Counted from the stretch's first letter, positions 43,964 through 53,924 are shown. The stretch is DNA of 64,000 nucleotides from Rhodovastum atsumiense (GCF_937425535.1 NZ_OW485601.1:3703501-3767500); one strand, 5' to 3'. Notes: a model not told the origin generated them from the letters alone. Made by a program: numbers and translations.

Positions 43964-45358
43964 ATGGAGGACCTGGACCCGCCGGTGCTGACCGGCGAAC
44001 GGCAATTCGCCCTGCTGGCCGAGGCGGCGACCGAACTGGCGATGCTGCTGCTCGACCGCGAGGGCCGGGTGGCCGGCTGGAACGCCGGCGCGCAACGCTT
44101 CCTCGGCTATGCCGACCCCGAGGTGATCGGGCGGCATGTGGAGATCTTCTTTGCCCCCGAGGAACGCGCGCGCGACCGCCCGCGCGAGTTGCTGCGCGCC
44201 GCCGCCACGGGGGATCGGGTCGAGACGGAAGCGTGGCAGTTGCGCCAGGACGGCACCACCTTCCGCGCGCATCTCACGCTCGCCGCGGTGCGCGACGGCG
44301 ACGGCCGGCTCTGCGGCTTCGCCAAGGTCCTGCGCGACGTCACCCCCCGCCGTCGTCTGGAGGAGCGGCTGCGCCAGATCGTGGAATCCGCCCCGAGCGC
44401 GATCGTGATGGTGAACGCGACCGGGCGCATCGAGATGGTGAATGCGCAGACCGAACGCCTGTTCGGCTACGACCGGCAGGACCTGATCGGCCAGATGGTG
44501 GAGATCCTGGTGCCCCCGCCCGCGCAGGGGCGCCATCCGGGCCTGCGGCACGGCTTCTTCCGTGATCCGCGCGCGCGGCCGATGGGGGCGGGGCGGGACC
44601 TCTATGCCCGCCGCAAGGATGGCAGCACCGTTCCGGTCGAGATCGGCCTCAGTCCCGTCGAGACCGAGGACGGGCCGATGGTGCTCTCGGCCATCGTCGA
44701 CATCTCCGACCGCAAGCACAAGGAGGAACGCATCCAGGCGGCGCTGCTGGAGAAGGACGTGCTGTTGGGCGAGATCCATCACCGCGTGAAGAACAACCTG
44801 CAGATCGTGCACAGCCTGCTCGACCTCGGCTCGGCGCGCATCGAGGACCGCCGCGCGCTGGAGATGCTGCGCGAGAGCCAGAACCGCATCCGCTCGATGG
44901 CGCTGATTCACCAGAACCTTTACGAATCCAAGGATTTCGCCAACACCGACTTCGCCACCTTCCTCGAGAAGATGGTGCCCATCCTGGTGTCGTCCTACGC
45001 GGTCGATCCCGCCCGCATCGCCGTGATCACCGAGGCCGTGTCGGTCCGCCTGCCGATCAACCTCGCCATTCCCTGCGGCCTGGTGGTCAACGAGCTGGTC
45101 TCGAACGCGCTCAAGCACGCCTTCCCGGACGGGCGCAGCGGCGAGATCCGCATCCGGCTGGCGATGGACGGGGCCGAGCACGTGGTGCTGTCGGTCAGCG
45201 ACGACGGCATCGGCATGCAGGCGGATTTGGACCTCGGGCTGTCGGAGACGCTCGGGCTGCAACTGGTGACCCTGCTGGCCGACCAGTTGGGCTGCGAGCC
45301 CGATGTGCATCCGGCCAACCCGACCCGCTTTACCCTGCGCTTCCCCGCGCGGCACTGA
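43964..45358 (+). CDS. PAS-PAS HisKA_2-type histidine kinase
   Basis: A 464-residue soluble kinase. Two PAS domains (about residues 15-130 and 135-255) precede a HisKA_2 domain with the phospho-acceptor histidine in LGEIHHRVKNNLQ (His272/273) and an HATPase with NELVSNALKHAFPDG and a short C-terminal DDGIGM box. This kinase class is common in the general stress response and in light or oxygen sensing of alphaproteobacteria. The start at 43964 follows GGAGGAAG, which decides it over an in-frame ATG 32 codons earlier. A hybrid regulator gene follows 104 bases downstream. Confidence 0.9.
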   Translation: MEDLDPPVLTGERQFALLAEAATELAMLLLDREGRVAGWNAGAQRFLGYADPEVIGRHVEIFFAPEERARDRPRELLRAAATGDRVETEAWQLRQDGTTFRAHLTLAAVRDGDGRLCGFAKVLRDVTPRRRLEERLRQIVESAPSAIVMVNATGRIEMVNAQTERLFGYDRQDLIGQMVEILVPPPAQGRHPGLRHGFFRDPRARPMGAGRDLYARRKDGSTVPVEIGLSPVETEDGPMVLSAIVDISDRKHKEERIQAALLEKDVLLGEIHHRVKNNLQIVHSLLDLGSARIEDRRALEMLRESQNRIRSMALIHQNLYESKDFANTDFATFLEKMVPILVSSYAVDPARIAVITEAVSVRLPINLAIPCGLVVNELVSNALKHAFPDGRSGEIRIRLAMDGAEHVVLSVSDDGIGMQADLDLGLSETLGLQLVTLLADQLGCEPDVHPANPTRFTLRFPARH

Positions 45359-45462
45359 TGGCGCGGGCCGCGGGGCAGGGTTTTTCGTCGCGGCCACGCA
45401 ACCAGGCGGGGCAGTGGCGCGTGTGATACCGATCGCCTGAAGGGCCGGCCGTGGAGGACAGC

Positions 45463-47142
45463 ATGCGTGCAAACCGCATCGTCATCGTCGAGGACGAACG
45501 CATCGTGGCGCTGCACCTCAAGCAGCAGTTGCGGCGGCTGGGCTACGAGGTGCCGGCCCTGGCCACTTCCGGGGCGACGGCGTTGCGCGCCATCGAGCAG
45601 CACCGCCCCGACCTCGTGCTGATGGACATCCATATCGAAGGCGAGATCGACGGCATCGAGACCGCCGCCCGCATCCCACCCGACCTCGACGTGCCGGTGG
45701 TCTACCTGACCGCCTATTCCGACGAGGCGACGTTGACGCGCGCCCGGGCCACCAAGCCGTTCGGCTATCTTGTGAAACCGTTTTCGGAACGCGAGCTGCA
45801 CGCCACCATCCAGATGGTGATGGAGCGCCAGCGCACCGAGGCGGGGATGCGCGCCTATGGCAAGGAGCTGGAGGAACTGGTCGCGAGCCGCACCGCGGCG
45901 CTGTCCACGGCGCTGCGGCGGCTGGAATCGGAAGTGGCCGAGCGGGAGCTGGCCGAGCAGGCGCTGCGCCAGGCGCAGAAGATGGAGGCGGTCGGCCAGT
46001 TGACCGGCGGCGTCGCTCACGACTTCAACAACCTGCTGACGGTGGTGCGCGGCAGTCTGGAGCTGATCAACAACAATCCCGCCGACGTGGCGCGGGTGCT
46101 GCGGCTGACCCGCAACGCCGTCACCGCGGTCGAGCGCTGCGAGCGGCTGATCCAGCAATTGCTGATGTTCTCCCGCCGGCAGGTGCTGTTTCCCGAGGTG
46201 GTCGACGCCAACAAGCTGCTGTCGGAATTCCAGCCGCTGCTGGAACGTGCGCTCGGCACCGATGTCGAGATGGTGGTGCGGCTGCGCCCGGCGCTCACCC
46301 TCACCCTGGTGGACGCGACCCAGTTCCAGTCGGCGATCCTGAATCTGGTGATCAATGCCCGCGAGGCGATCACGCGGCCGCAGGGCGGGCGGATCAGCAT
46401 CGAGACCGGCAACGTGGCGATCGGATCAGACCAGGCGCCGCATTATCCGGAGGTGAAGCCCGGCCCCTACGTGATGGTCGCGGTCAGCGACAACGGCGAG
46501 GGCATCCCGCCGGAGATCCTGCCGCGGGTGTTCGACCCGTTCTTCACCACCAAGGAGGTCGGGCGCGGCAGCGGGCTCGGGCTCAGCCAGGTCTACGGCT
46601 TCGCGCGCGAGAGCGGCGGGCACGCGGCGATCTACAGCGAGCCGGGGGTCGGCACCACGGTACGGCTCTACCTGCCCGCGCACGAGCCGTTGCCCCACCC
46701 CGAGGAGCCCGTCCGGGAAGCGGCGGCCTCGCCGGCGGTGCCGCCGAAGGGCGAGGGCACGGTGCTGGTGGTGGAGGACGACGAGGCGGTGCGTTCCATC
46801 GCCGTCGAGACCCTCGCCGATGCCGGATACCGGGTGCTCGCCGCCGCCAATGCCTTCGAGGCGCTGGAGATCCTTCGTGGCGGGCAGCCGATCGACCTGA
46901 TGTTCTCCGACGTGGTGATGCCCGGCGGCATGAACGGGCTGCAGCTCGGCGCCGAGGTGCGGCGGTTGCGCCCGCAGGTCAGGATCATGATCACCTCCGG
47001 CTATACCCGTGACGCGCTGGCCGTCCAGCACGGCTTCGACAGCGATTTCGCGCTGTTGTCCAAGCCCTACCAGCCATCCGAGCTGGTCGCGCGCACCGCC
47101 GCCCTGCTGGCCGCGCCGGGGCGGGGGCTGGGCCGGGCCTGA
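45463..47142 (+). CDS. Receiver - histidine kinase - receiver protein
   Basis: A 559-residue protein with an unusual order. An N-terminal receiver (residues 1-120; acidic pocket Glu10/Asp11, phosphoacceptor Asp55 in LVLMDIHI, Lys in YLVKPF) is followed by a coiled coil, HisKA with His186 in TGGVAHDFNN, an HATPase (NLVINAREAITRPQGG) and a C-terminal receiver (VVEDDEAVRS, FSDVVMPGG). It could accept phosphate from the upstream HisKA_2 kinase on its first receiver and pass the signal through its own kinase. The start at 45463 follows GGAGGACAGC; a GTG four codons earlier is possible. Confidence 0.88.
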   Translation: MRANRIVIVEDERIVALHLKQQLRRLGYEVPALATSGATALRAIEQHRPDLVLMDIHIEGEIDGIETAARIPPDLDVPVVYLTAYSDEATLTRARATKPFGYLVKPFSERELHATIQMVMERQRTEAGMRAYGKELEELVASRTAALSTALRRLESEVAERELAEQALRQAQKMEAVGQLTGGVAHDFNNLLTVVRGSLELINNNPADVARVLRLTRNAVTAVERCERLIQQLLMFSRRQVLFPEVVDANKLLSEFQPLLERALGTDVEMVVRLRPALTLTLVDATQFQSAILNLVINAREAITRPQGGRISIETGNVAIGSDQAPHYPEVKPGPYVMVAVSDNGEGIPPEILPRVFDPFFTTKEVGRGSGLGLSQVYGFARESGGHAAIYSEPGVGTTVRLYLPAHEPLPHPEEPVREAAASPAVPPKGEGTVLVVEDDEAVRSIAVETLADAGYRVLAAANAFEALEILRGGQPIDLMFSDVVMPGGMNGLQLGAEVRRLRPQVRIMITSGYTRDALAVQHGFDSDFALLSKPYQPSELVARTAALLAAPGRGLGRA

Positions 47143-47284
47143 AGCCTGCCTGGCCCAAATAGTTATTTTGATTGTTTGGTTTCGTTTGGTGCGTGTCATT
47201 CCCTGCGTCAGGATCGCGCGGGCGCCGGGGTTGATGTTGCCTCTTTCCGGCCAACCGGCTTATCTGGTGGCGCCGCGGGAAAGC

Positions 47285-49702
47285 ATGGGTTGTTTGCGAT
47301 CTGCCAATAATAACCGATGCCCAATACAGATCTCGGGGGAATTTCCCATCAGCTTGGCGTTCTGCAAAAGCATCTGCAAAAGCATACGCCTCCAGGTCCT
47401 GCTGATCGTGGCCGGTGCGTTGCTGCCGGCCCTCGGCTTTCAGTTGCTCGCCGAAGTACGGGCCCGGACGGCGATGATGCGCAGCCTCGATGGCGAGGCG
47501 CTCCGCCTCGCCACGCTGGTCGCCGCCGAGCAGCGCCAGGCCGCCGAGGGCGTGCGGCAGGTGCTCGCGACGCTGGCGGCGTCGCCGACCATCCGCGAGA
47601 GCGACCTCACGCGATGCGACCGCTTCCTTGCCAACGTGCTTGCCGAGTCCGGGCGCTATGTCGCGCTGCTCACGGTCAGCCTGGACGGGCGCCCGCGCTG
47701 CGTCGCCCGGCCGGAGGACATGGGCCTCGATTTCTCCGCCCCGCGCTTCGTGCGCGAGGCCGTCGATGCCGGCCGCTTTGTCATCGGCGGCCACCTTCCC
47801 GCGCAGGGGGCGCGGCCGGCCGCGCTGGCCTTCGCGCTGCCCTATCGCGACGCCTATGGCCAGACGACGGGGACGCTGGTCGCCCTGCTCAGCCTCGGCT
47901 GGCTGCGCGGGCAGCTTGACGGGCTGCCGCTGCCGCCCGGGGCCGCCAGCTTCGTGGTGGACCGCGACGGGATCGTGCTGGACCGCCGCCCCCGGCAGTC
48001 CAATGACATCGGCACGGCGGCGCCGGAGCGGTTCATGGCCGCGCTCCGGGGCGGGGAGATGCGGACCCTGCTGCTGGCCGGGATGGACGGCGAGGAACGG
48101 CTGTACGGCCTGGCGCCGCTGGGCGCGCGCGGGCTCGAGCTTGGCGTTGCCGTCGGCCTCGATCCCGCCGCCGGCGGCGGCGCCATCCGCGTCGAGGCGG
48201 CGCGGGCGGGCGTGTTCATCCTGTTCGGCACGACGCTGGCGCTGCTGATCGCCGGTGCCGCAGCCTCGCGGACCATCGGCCGGCCGTTCCGCCGCCTGCT
48301 CGCCGCCGCCTCGGCCTGGCGGTCGGGCAGGCTTGCGGCCCGGGTGGGGCAGCTCGGCGGCCCCTTCGAGTTCCGCGAGCTCGGCCGGGCGCTCGACGAG
48401 ATGGCGGCGGCCAGCGAGCGCCGCGAGCAGGACCTGCGCGCCGCCCGCGACGAGGCCGTGGTCACCGGCCAGGAACTGGCGCAGCAGCAGGCGCGGCTGC
48501 GCGAAGCCGAGGCCGCGCGCATGGCCGCCGAGGCGGCGCAGCACCGCTTCGCCCAGGAGCAGCGGATGGAGGCGATCGGCCAGCTCACCGCCGGGGTGGC
48601 GCACGACTTCAACAACCTGCTGCAGGTGGTCGCGGGCAATCTCGAACTGGTCGAGAAGGCGGCGCGCGGGCGCGGCGACGCGCGCGAGGCGCGGATGCTG
48701 GGCACCGCCCTGCGCGCCGTCGGGCGCGGCGCGCGGCTGACCGGGCAGTTGCTGTCCTTCTCCCGCCGTCAGGTGCTGCATGCCAGGCTGGTGCAACTGC
48801 CCACCCTGCTCGCCGACATCATGGAGCGCATCGTGCCGGTGCTGCCGGACGACATCGCCGTCTCCTGGCACACCGTCCCCGACATCTGGCCGTGTCGGCT
48901 CGATGCCGCGCATTTCGAGACCGCCCTGCTCAATGTCGTCATGAACGCCCGGCATGCGATGCCGGAGGGCGGGAAGATCGAGATCCGCATGGGCAACCTG
49001 CGGCTCGACGCCGCCGCCGCGGGGCGTTTCGGGGTGCCGGCGGGGGACTATATCGAGGTCACGGTCGCCGATTCCGGCATCGGCATGGACCAGGACGTGC
49101 TGGACCACGTGTTCGAGCCCTTCTTCACCACGCGCGAGATCGGGGAGGGGTCCGGCCTCGGCCTGTCCCAGGTCGACGGCTTCGTCCGCCAGTCCGGCGG
49201 TGGCGTCGCGGTCAGCAGCACGCCCGGGGCGGGGACCAGTGTCAGCATGCTGTTCCCGCGCGAGGCGCAGGGCAACGGCGCGCCGCCGGCCGCGCCGGTG
49301 GTGGACCTGCCGGGCAGCCAGCAGCGCATCCTGGTCGTCGATGACGATCCCGGCGTGCTGGAGGTGCTGAAGGCCACGCTGGAGGACGCGGGATACCAGG
49401 TCACGACGGCGCGCAACGGCCGGGAGGCGCTCGGCCTGCTGCGCTCCGAGCAGCCCTTCGACGCCGTGCTGACCGACGTGGTCATGCCGGGCGGCGTGAG
49501 CGGGGTCGATGTGGCGCGGCAGGCGAGTTCGCTGCGGCCGGGCATCCGCGTCCTGCTCGCTTCCGGCTATTCGCAGATGGCCGAGCACGGCATCGACCGG
49601 CGCGCCGAGTTCGCCTTCCTCTCCAAACCCTACGAGCGGATGGACCTGCTGCATCTGCTGGCCGGACGCAACCTGGCCGCGCCGCAGGGCGAACGCGCCT
49701 GA
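47285..49702 (+). CDS. Membrane hybrid histidine kinase with Cache-type sensor, HAMP and receiver
   Basis: An 805-residue kinase. Transmembrane helix 1 is at about 35-55, a periplasmic Cache-like sensor at 60-305, and helix 2 at about 309-328. HAMP and coiled coil (330-425), HisKA with His440 in TAGVAHDFNNLL, HATPase (NVVMNARHAMPEGG, GSGLGLSQVDGF) and a C-terminal receiver (VVDDDPGVLEV, LTDVVMPGG) follow. It shares kinase-receiver layout and wording with the preceding protein, so the two probably arose by duplication. The start is uncertain, since family members can begin nearer helix 1. An AT-rich leader (47,150-47,190) separates it from the previous gene. Confidence 0.85.
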   Translation: MGCLRSANNNRCPIQISGEFPISLAFCKSICKSIRLQVLLIVAGALLPALGFQLLAEVRARTAMMRSLDGEALRLATLVAAEQRQAAEGVRQVLATLAASPTIRESDLTRCDRFLANVLAESGRYVALLTVSLDGRPRCVARPEDMGLDFSAPRFVREAVDAGRFVIGGHLPAQGARPAALAFALPYRDAYGQTTGTLVALLSLGWLRGQLDGLPLPPGAASFVVDRDGIVLDRRPRQSNDIGTAAPERFMAALRGGEMRTLLLAGMDGEERLYGLAPLGARGLELGVAVGLDPAAGGGAIRVEAARAGVFILFGTTLALLIAGAAASRTIGRPFRRLLAAASAWRSGRLAARVGQLGGPFEFRELGRALDEMAAASERREQDLRAARDEAVVTGQELAQQQARLREAEAARMAAEAAQHRFAQEQRMEAIGQLTAGVAHDFNNLLQVVAGNLELVEKAARGRGDAREARMLGTALRAVGRGARLTGQLLSFSRRQVLHARLVQLPTLLADIMERIVPVLPDDIAVSWHTVPDIWPCRLDAAHFETALLNVVMNARHAMPEGGKIEIRMGNLRLDAAAAGRFGVPAGDYIEVTVADSGIGMDQDVLDHVFEPFFTTREIGEGSGLGLSQVDGFVRQSGGGVAVSSTPGAGTSVSMLFPREAQGNGAPPAAPVVDLPGSQQRILVVDDDPGVLEVLKATLEDAGYQVTTARNGREALGLLRSEQPFDAVLTDVVMPGGVSGVDVARQASSLRPGIRVLLASGYSQMAEHGIDRRAEFAFLSKPYERMDLLHLLAGRNLAAPQGERA

Positions 49703-49776
49703 AAGGGCGGGCCATGCCGGCGTCGTGATCCGGCGCGGCCTTGCCAATCGCGCGCCGCCCGCGCCAAGAGCGGCGC

Positions 49777-50520
49777 ATGTCAGGGATTCGTTTCGGACTC
49801 GCCGGACGGCGGGCGGTGGTCACCGGTCATCGCGGCGGCATCGGTGGCGCGGTGGCGGCCTTGTTCATGGCCGAGGGCGCCGAGGTGATCGGGCTCGACC
49901 TGCCGGACTTCGATCTTGCCGACGCCGCCACGGTGGAGGGGCGGGCGAGCGCGCTGATCGGCGAGCACCCCGTCGACATCCTGGTGAACTGTGCCGGCAC
50001 CACCGTGCTGGGCACCGTGCTGGCGACCGACGTGGCGACCTGCGAGCGGGTCTTCCAGGTCAATTTCCTCGCCCCCTACGCCCTGGTGCGGGCGGTGCTG
50101 CCGGGGATGGCGGCGCAGCGACGCGGCGTGGTGGTGAACGTCGCCTCCGACCAGGCGCTGATCGGCCGCAAGGCCAGTGCCGCCTATGGCGCCTCGAAGG
50201 CGGCGCTGGCGCAGTTCACCCGCAGCGCGGCGCTGGACTGGGCGCCGTGGGGCATCCGCTTCAATTGCGTCGCCCCCGGCAGCACCGACACGCCCATGCT
50301 GGCCGGGGTGATCAGCGGCCTTGGCGCGCTGCCAGGGGCCACGCCGCCGGGGGTGGCACCCGGCGCCGACCCGGCGGCGGCCTATCGCGACGCGGTGCCG
50401 CTGGGCCGCTTCGCCACCCCCGCCGAGATCGCCGCGGCGATCGCCTTCCTGGCCTCCGACGCGGCGAGTTTCATCACCGGCGTGGTGCTGCCGGTCGACG
50501 GGGGCACCACCGCCGCATGA
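49777..50520 (+). CDS. Short-chain dehydrogenase/reductase
   Basis: A 247-residue classical SDR. The cofactor loop is TGHRGGIGGAVA, followed by the NCAG motif, catalytic Ser in NVASDQA and Tyr/Lys in YGASKAAL. C-terminal GVVLPVDGGTT is typical. An Asp after the second strand (LDLPD) favours NAD+ over NADP+. Substrate unknown; such enzymes often oxidise sugar or polyol hydroxyls. Its stop overlaps the start of the next SDR gene by four bases (ATGA), so they form an operon and may act on the same pathway. Confidence 0.9.
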   Translation: MSGIRFGLAGRRAVVTGHRGGIGGAVAALFMAEGAEVIGLDLPDFDLADAATVEGRASALIGEHPVDILVNCAGTTVLGTVLATDVATCERVFQVNFLAPYALVRAVLPGMAAQRRGVVVNVASDQALIGRKASAAYGASKAALAQFTRSAALDWAPWGIRFNCVAPGSTDTPMLAGVISGLGALPGATPPGVAPGADPAAAYRDAVPLGRFATPAEIAAAIAFLASDAASFITGVVLPVDGGTTAA

Positions 50521-51206
50521 GGGTCGCGGTGGTGACCGGCGGCAGCCGGGGGATCGGCCGCGCCATCGCGCTGCGGCTGGCGGCGGAAGGGGCGCGGGTC
50601 ATCGCCGCCTCGCGCCGGCCCGACCCGCCCGAGGGAGTGGAGGGCGCGGCGCTGGACGTGACCGACGCCGCCGCCGTCGACCGCTTCTTCGCCGGGCTCG
50701 GGCGGGTGGACGTGCTGGTCAACAATGCCGGGCTCGCCGGGGCGAATGCGCTGGACGACGCGGCGCTGTGGCACGCCATCATCGCCACCAACCTGCACGG
50801 CACCTATCACTGCGCCCGCGCGGCGCTGGCGCGGATGCCGGACGGCGGCGGGCGCATCGTCACCATCGCTTCCGTGCTCGGGCTGCGCGGCGTGGCCGAC
50901 CAGACCGCCTATTGCGCGGCCAAGCATGCGGTCATCGGCTTCACGCGCGCGCTGGCGCTGGCGGTGGCCGGGCGCGGCATCACGGTGAACGCGGTCTGCC
51001 CGGGCTGGGTCGCGACCGGGATGGCGGAGCGGCGCTGGCAGGAGTTGGGGCTGACCCCGGCGCAGGCCGCCGCCGGCGTGCCGCGCGGACGCATCACCAG
51101 CCCCGAAGAGGTGGCCGAGGCGGTGGCGTTCCTGGCTGGTCCGGGGGCGGCGGCGATCACCGGGCAGGCGCTGCCGATCGATGGCGGGGGTCTGGCCCTG
51201 CCCTGA
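50517..51206 (+). CDS. Short-chain dehydrogenase/reductase (second of an overlapping pair)
   Basis: A 229-residue classical SDR. TGGSRGIGRAIA is the cofactor loop (with a basic SRRPDP after strand 2, favouring NADP), NNAG is next, then Ser in TIASVLG and YCAAKHAV for the catalytic Tyr/Lys. It resembles 3-oxoacyl-ACP-reductase-like and acetoin/3-hydroxy-acid enzymes. The start codon overlaps the preceding gene's stop (ATGA). The opposite cofactor preferences suggested for the pair would suit an epimerisation by oxidation then reduction, but this is an inference. Confidence 0.9.
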   Translation: MRVAVVTGGSRGIGRAIALRLAAEGARVIAASRRPDPPEGVEGAALDVTDAAAVDRFFAGLGRVDVLVNNAGLAGANALDDAALWHAIIATNLHGTYHCARAALARMPDGGGRIVTIASVLGLRGVADQTAYCAAKHAVIGFTRALALAVAGRGITVNAVCPGWVATGMAERRWQELGLTPAQAAAGVPRGRITSPEEVAEAVAFLAGPGAAAITGQALPIDGGGLALP

Positions 51207-51444
51207 GGCGCCTTGTCCTGGGGTGCCCGGCGCGCCGCCATCGCGGCCACGCGCGAGAAGAGACAGACCGGCCGGACTGAAAAGCCGGAGCGGCAGTCCC
51301 TGCATATCGTAACAATTTGTTTCGCCCAAAAGGCGCAAAACGCCCGCAGTTTATCTCCTTTATTTGAAATTGAATTCCGTCCGATGTGATCAGCCAATGG
51401 TTAATTTCGTGTTAACGGAGAAAAGAAACGACGGGGAACCAATC

Positions 51445-53886
51445 ATGCCGCGTCATTTCGATTTTCCACACACGAAACCAGGGCATATGACGACATATAC
51501 TTGGACTGGCGCAGTCAGCGCGGAGTGGAGTGACCCGGCGAACTGGTGCACCGATGCCGGCCCCGGCGGCGGCGTCCCCAGGTCGGCCGACCACGTGATC
51601 ATTCCTGCCATCGCCGCCAATATGCCGGTGATGAGCAGCGGCGACCTTTATGTCGCCACCATTGCCGTGGCGGCCTCGGCCACCCTGACCCTCACCAGCG
51701 GCGCCACGCTGCGCAGCATCGGCGATACCGTCAACCACGGCACCATCGCCGTCGAGGGCGGCTGGTTCGGCGTCGACGGGGTGTACACGGGCGGCCCCGA
51801 CAGCCGCGTCACCATCAGCCAGGGCGGGCATGTCGGCTTCGATGAGGCCCCGGTCGGCACCGATACCTTCGTCTTCGGCGAGGGCACCGGCAATAACCTG
51901 AATTTCGGCGTGCCGCCCACCGGCACCGTGACGATCCTGAACATGGATGCCGGCGACTACCTGTGGCTGTCGAGCGTCGCCAATTATGGCCAGGCGCAGG
52001 CAAGCTTCGACGGCACCACGCTGACCTATGTGGACGGCACCACCACCTATCGCCTGCCGATCAACGGCCTGCCCGCCGGCACCCGGTTCGAGGTGAAGGA
52101 AGGCACCGTCTTCCAGGGGACGTCCTGGGGCATCGACATCGTCATCGGCACACCGGACGCCCCGATCGTTACCGGCCTGACCGCGGCGACCGATACCGGC
52201 GCCTCTTCCGGCGACGGCATCACCGCCAACGCCACCCCCACCATCATCGGCACCGCCGCCGCCGGCAGCACCGTGGCGGTGTACGCCGACGGCACGCTGC
52301 TCGGCACCACCATCGCCGACAACGACACCGGCGCGTGGCGCTTCACGCCCGCCACCGCCCTCGCGGCCGCCACGCATGCGATCACCGCCACCGCGAGCAC
52401 GGCGGGCGTGACCAGCGCCGCGTCCCTGGCCTGTGCGGTGACCATCGACACCACCCCGGCGGCCGCGCCGGTGATCGCCTCGCTGACGGAAGCGACCGAT
52501 ACCGGCGCCTCTTCCAGCGACGGCATCACCCGCGACACCCGGCCGGGCGTCACCGGCACCGCCGAGGCCAACAGCACGGTGTCGCTCTACGAGGGCGAGA
52601 CACTGCTCGGCCAGGCCACGGCCGATGCCTCCGGCGCCTGGACGATCATTCCCTCGGCCGCGCTCGCCGAGGGCGTGCACAGCCTCGTTGCGGTGGCCTC
52701 TGACATCGCCGGCAACACCAGCGCGGCCTCCGCCGCCTACGCGGTGACGATCGACACCACGGCGGCGCAGTCAGTCAGCCTGCTCGACACGCACGGCAAT
52801 CCGGCTATCGGCAGGATCGTCTGGGGAGTCACGCTGCAGGGCAGCGGCGACGCCGACGCGACGGTGACGCTGACCGATGGCGGCACCACGCTCGGCACGC
52901 CTGGCAGCGACGCCGGCGGCCGCTGGAGCTTCGACGCCTCCGGCCTGGCCGGCATGGCGCGCACGCTGACGGCGAGCGGTACGGACCTCGCCGGCAACAC
53001 CGCGACCGCGTCGCTCGGCATCAACGTGATCGCGCTCGGCACGCCGCAGGGCGGCACCGTCACCCCCGGCCTGACCTCGAGCGACCTCGGCGCCAGCCTG
53101 CACGCCGGCGCCACCTACCTCGCCGCTCCGGGCACCGACATCGTCCGGCTCGCCGACGGCGAGCTCAGCCTGGGCAGTTGCACCGACCTCGCCTTCATCG
53201 AGCGACTCTACGAGGGCCTGCTCGGGCGCGCGGGCGAGACCGCCGGCCTGTCCCACTGGAACGCCACGCTGACGCAGCATTCCAAGGGCGATGTCGCCAG
53301 CGGCTTCCTTGGCAGCATCGAATACCAGTCGAGCCATGGCAGCCTCTCCGACATCGACTTCGTCGCCGGCCTCTATCGCTCGATGCTCGGGCGCGAGGCC
53401 AGCGGCGCGGAGATCGGTACCTGGACGCAGGCGCTCGGCGGGGGCGCGACGCGCGGCCAGGTGGCAGCCGGCTTCGCCGATTCGCAAGAGGCGCAGGCGT
53501 ACTGGTCGGGCGTGACCTCGGCGGGCGTGTTCGCCTACGATCCCAACGCCGACATCGTGCGCCAGGTCTATGCCACCGCCTTCGGCCGCGAGGCGGAAGC
53601 GGGCGGGCTGAGCTTCTGGATCGGCGCCTTCGCACGGGGCATGACGCTGCAGGATTTCGCCTCCGGCATCGCCGGATCGGAAGAGTTCCGCGCGTTGCAC
53701 GACGGCCAGTCGAACGTGGACTTCGTGGCGAGCCTCTACCAGGGGGGCCTGGGCCGCGCCCCCGAGGCGGCGGGCTCCCGGCACTGGGTGTCGCTGCTGG
53801 ACGGCGGCAGCCTCGACCGCGGCGGCGTCACCCTGGGGATCGCCACCTCGCTGGAGGGCCAGCAGCACCTGGCCTGGGCCTTGTGA
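51445..53886 (+). CDS. Large secreted protein with Ig-like repeats and C-terminal DUF4214 domains
   Basis: An 813-residue acidic, Ser/Thr/Gly-rich protein with no cysteine-rich parts and no signal peptide. The N-terminal about 230 residues form a beta-rich head (TYTWTGAVSAEWSDPANW). Three Ig-like repeats follow, of which the first two are close copies (each contains ATDTGASS and DGIT). The last about 230 residues contain three DUF4214 units with the pattern VAGLYRSMLGREASGAEIG, VRQVYATAFGREAEAGGLSFW and ASLYQGGLGRAPEAAG. This set is typical of type I-secreted surface proteins. The ATG at 51445 follows ACGGGGAA; an ATG 14 codons later is possible. A perfect hairpin follows the stop. Confidence 0.82.
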   Translation: MPRHFDFPHTKPGHMTTYTWTGAVSAEWSDPANWCTDAGPGGGVPRSADHVIIPAIAANMPVMSSGDLYVATIAVAASATLTLTSGATLRSIGDTVNHGTIAVEGGWFGVDGVYTGGPDSRVTISQGGHVGFDEAPVGTDTFVFGEGTGNNLNFGVPPTGTVTILNMDAGDYLWLSSVANYGQAQASFDGTTLTYVDGTTTYRLPINGLPAGTRFEVKEGTVFQGTSWGIDIVIGTPDAPIVTGLTAATDTGASSGDGITANATPTIIGTAAAGSTVAVYADGTLLGTTIADNDTGAWRFTPATALAAATHAITATASTAGVTSAASLACAVTIDTTPAAAPVIASLTEATDTGASSSDGITRDTRPGVTGTAEANSTVSLYEGETLLGQATADASGAWTIIPSAALAEGVHSLVAVASDIAGNTSAASAAYAVTIDTTAAQSVSLLDTHGNPAIGRIVWGVTLQGSGDADATVTLTDGGTTLGTPGSDAGGRWSFDASGLAGMARTLTASGTDLAGNTATASLGINVIALGTPQGGTVTPGLTSSDLGASLHAGATYLAAPGTDIVRLADGELSLGSCTDLAFIERLYEGLLGRAGETAGLSHWNATLTQHSKGDVASGFLGSIEYQSSHGSLSDIDFVAGLYRSMLGREASGAEIGTWTQALGGGATRGQVAAGFADSQEAQAYWSGVTSAGVFAYDPNADIVRQVYATAFGREAEAGGLSFWIGAFARGMTLQDFASGIAGSEEFRALHDGQSNVDFVASLYQGGLGRAPEAAGSRHWVSLLDGGSLDRGGVTLGIATSLEGQQHLAWAL

Positions 53887-53889
53887 TCA

Positions 53890-53924
53890 CGCGCCCGCGG
53901 CACCCGCGCGGTGCCGCGGGCGCG
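53890..53924. terminator. Perfect 15-bp hairpin after the DUF4214 gene
   Basis: CGCGCCCGCGGCACC and its exact complement with a five-base loop, starting four bases past the stop. It has the shape of a strong transcription-ending or 3'-protecting hairpin, although no U-run follows. Confidence 0.6.

Noticed and set aside
46991-49747. Long antisense frame (over 900 codons) opposite the Cache hybrid kinase
   Set aside because: Low-complexity Arg/Gly/His text with no motif; the kinase on the plus strand is unmistakable.
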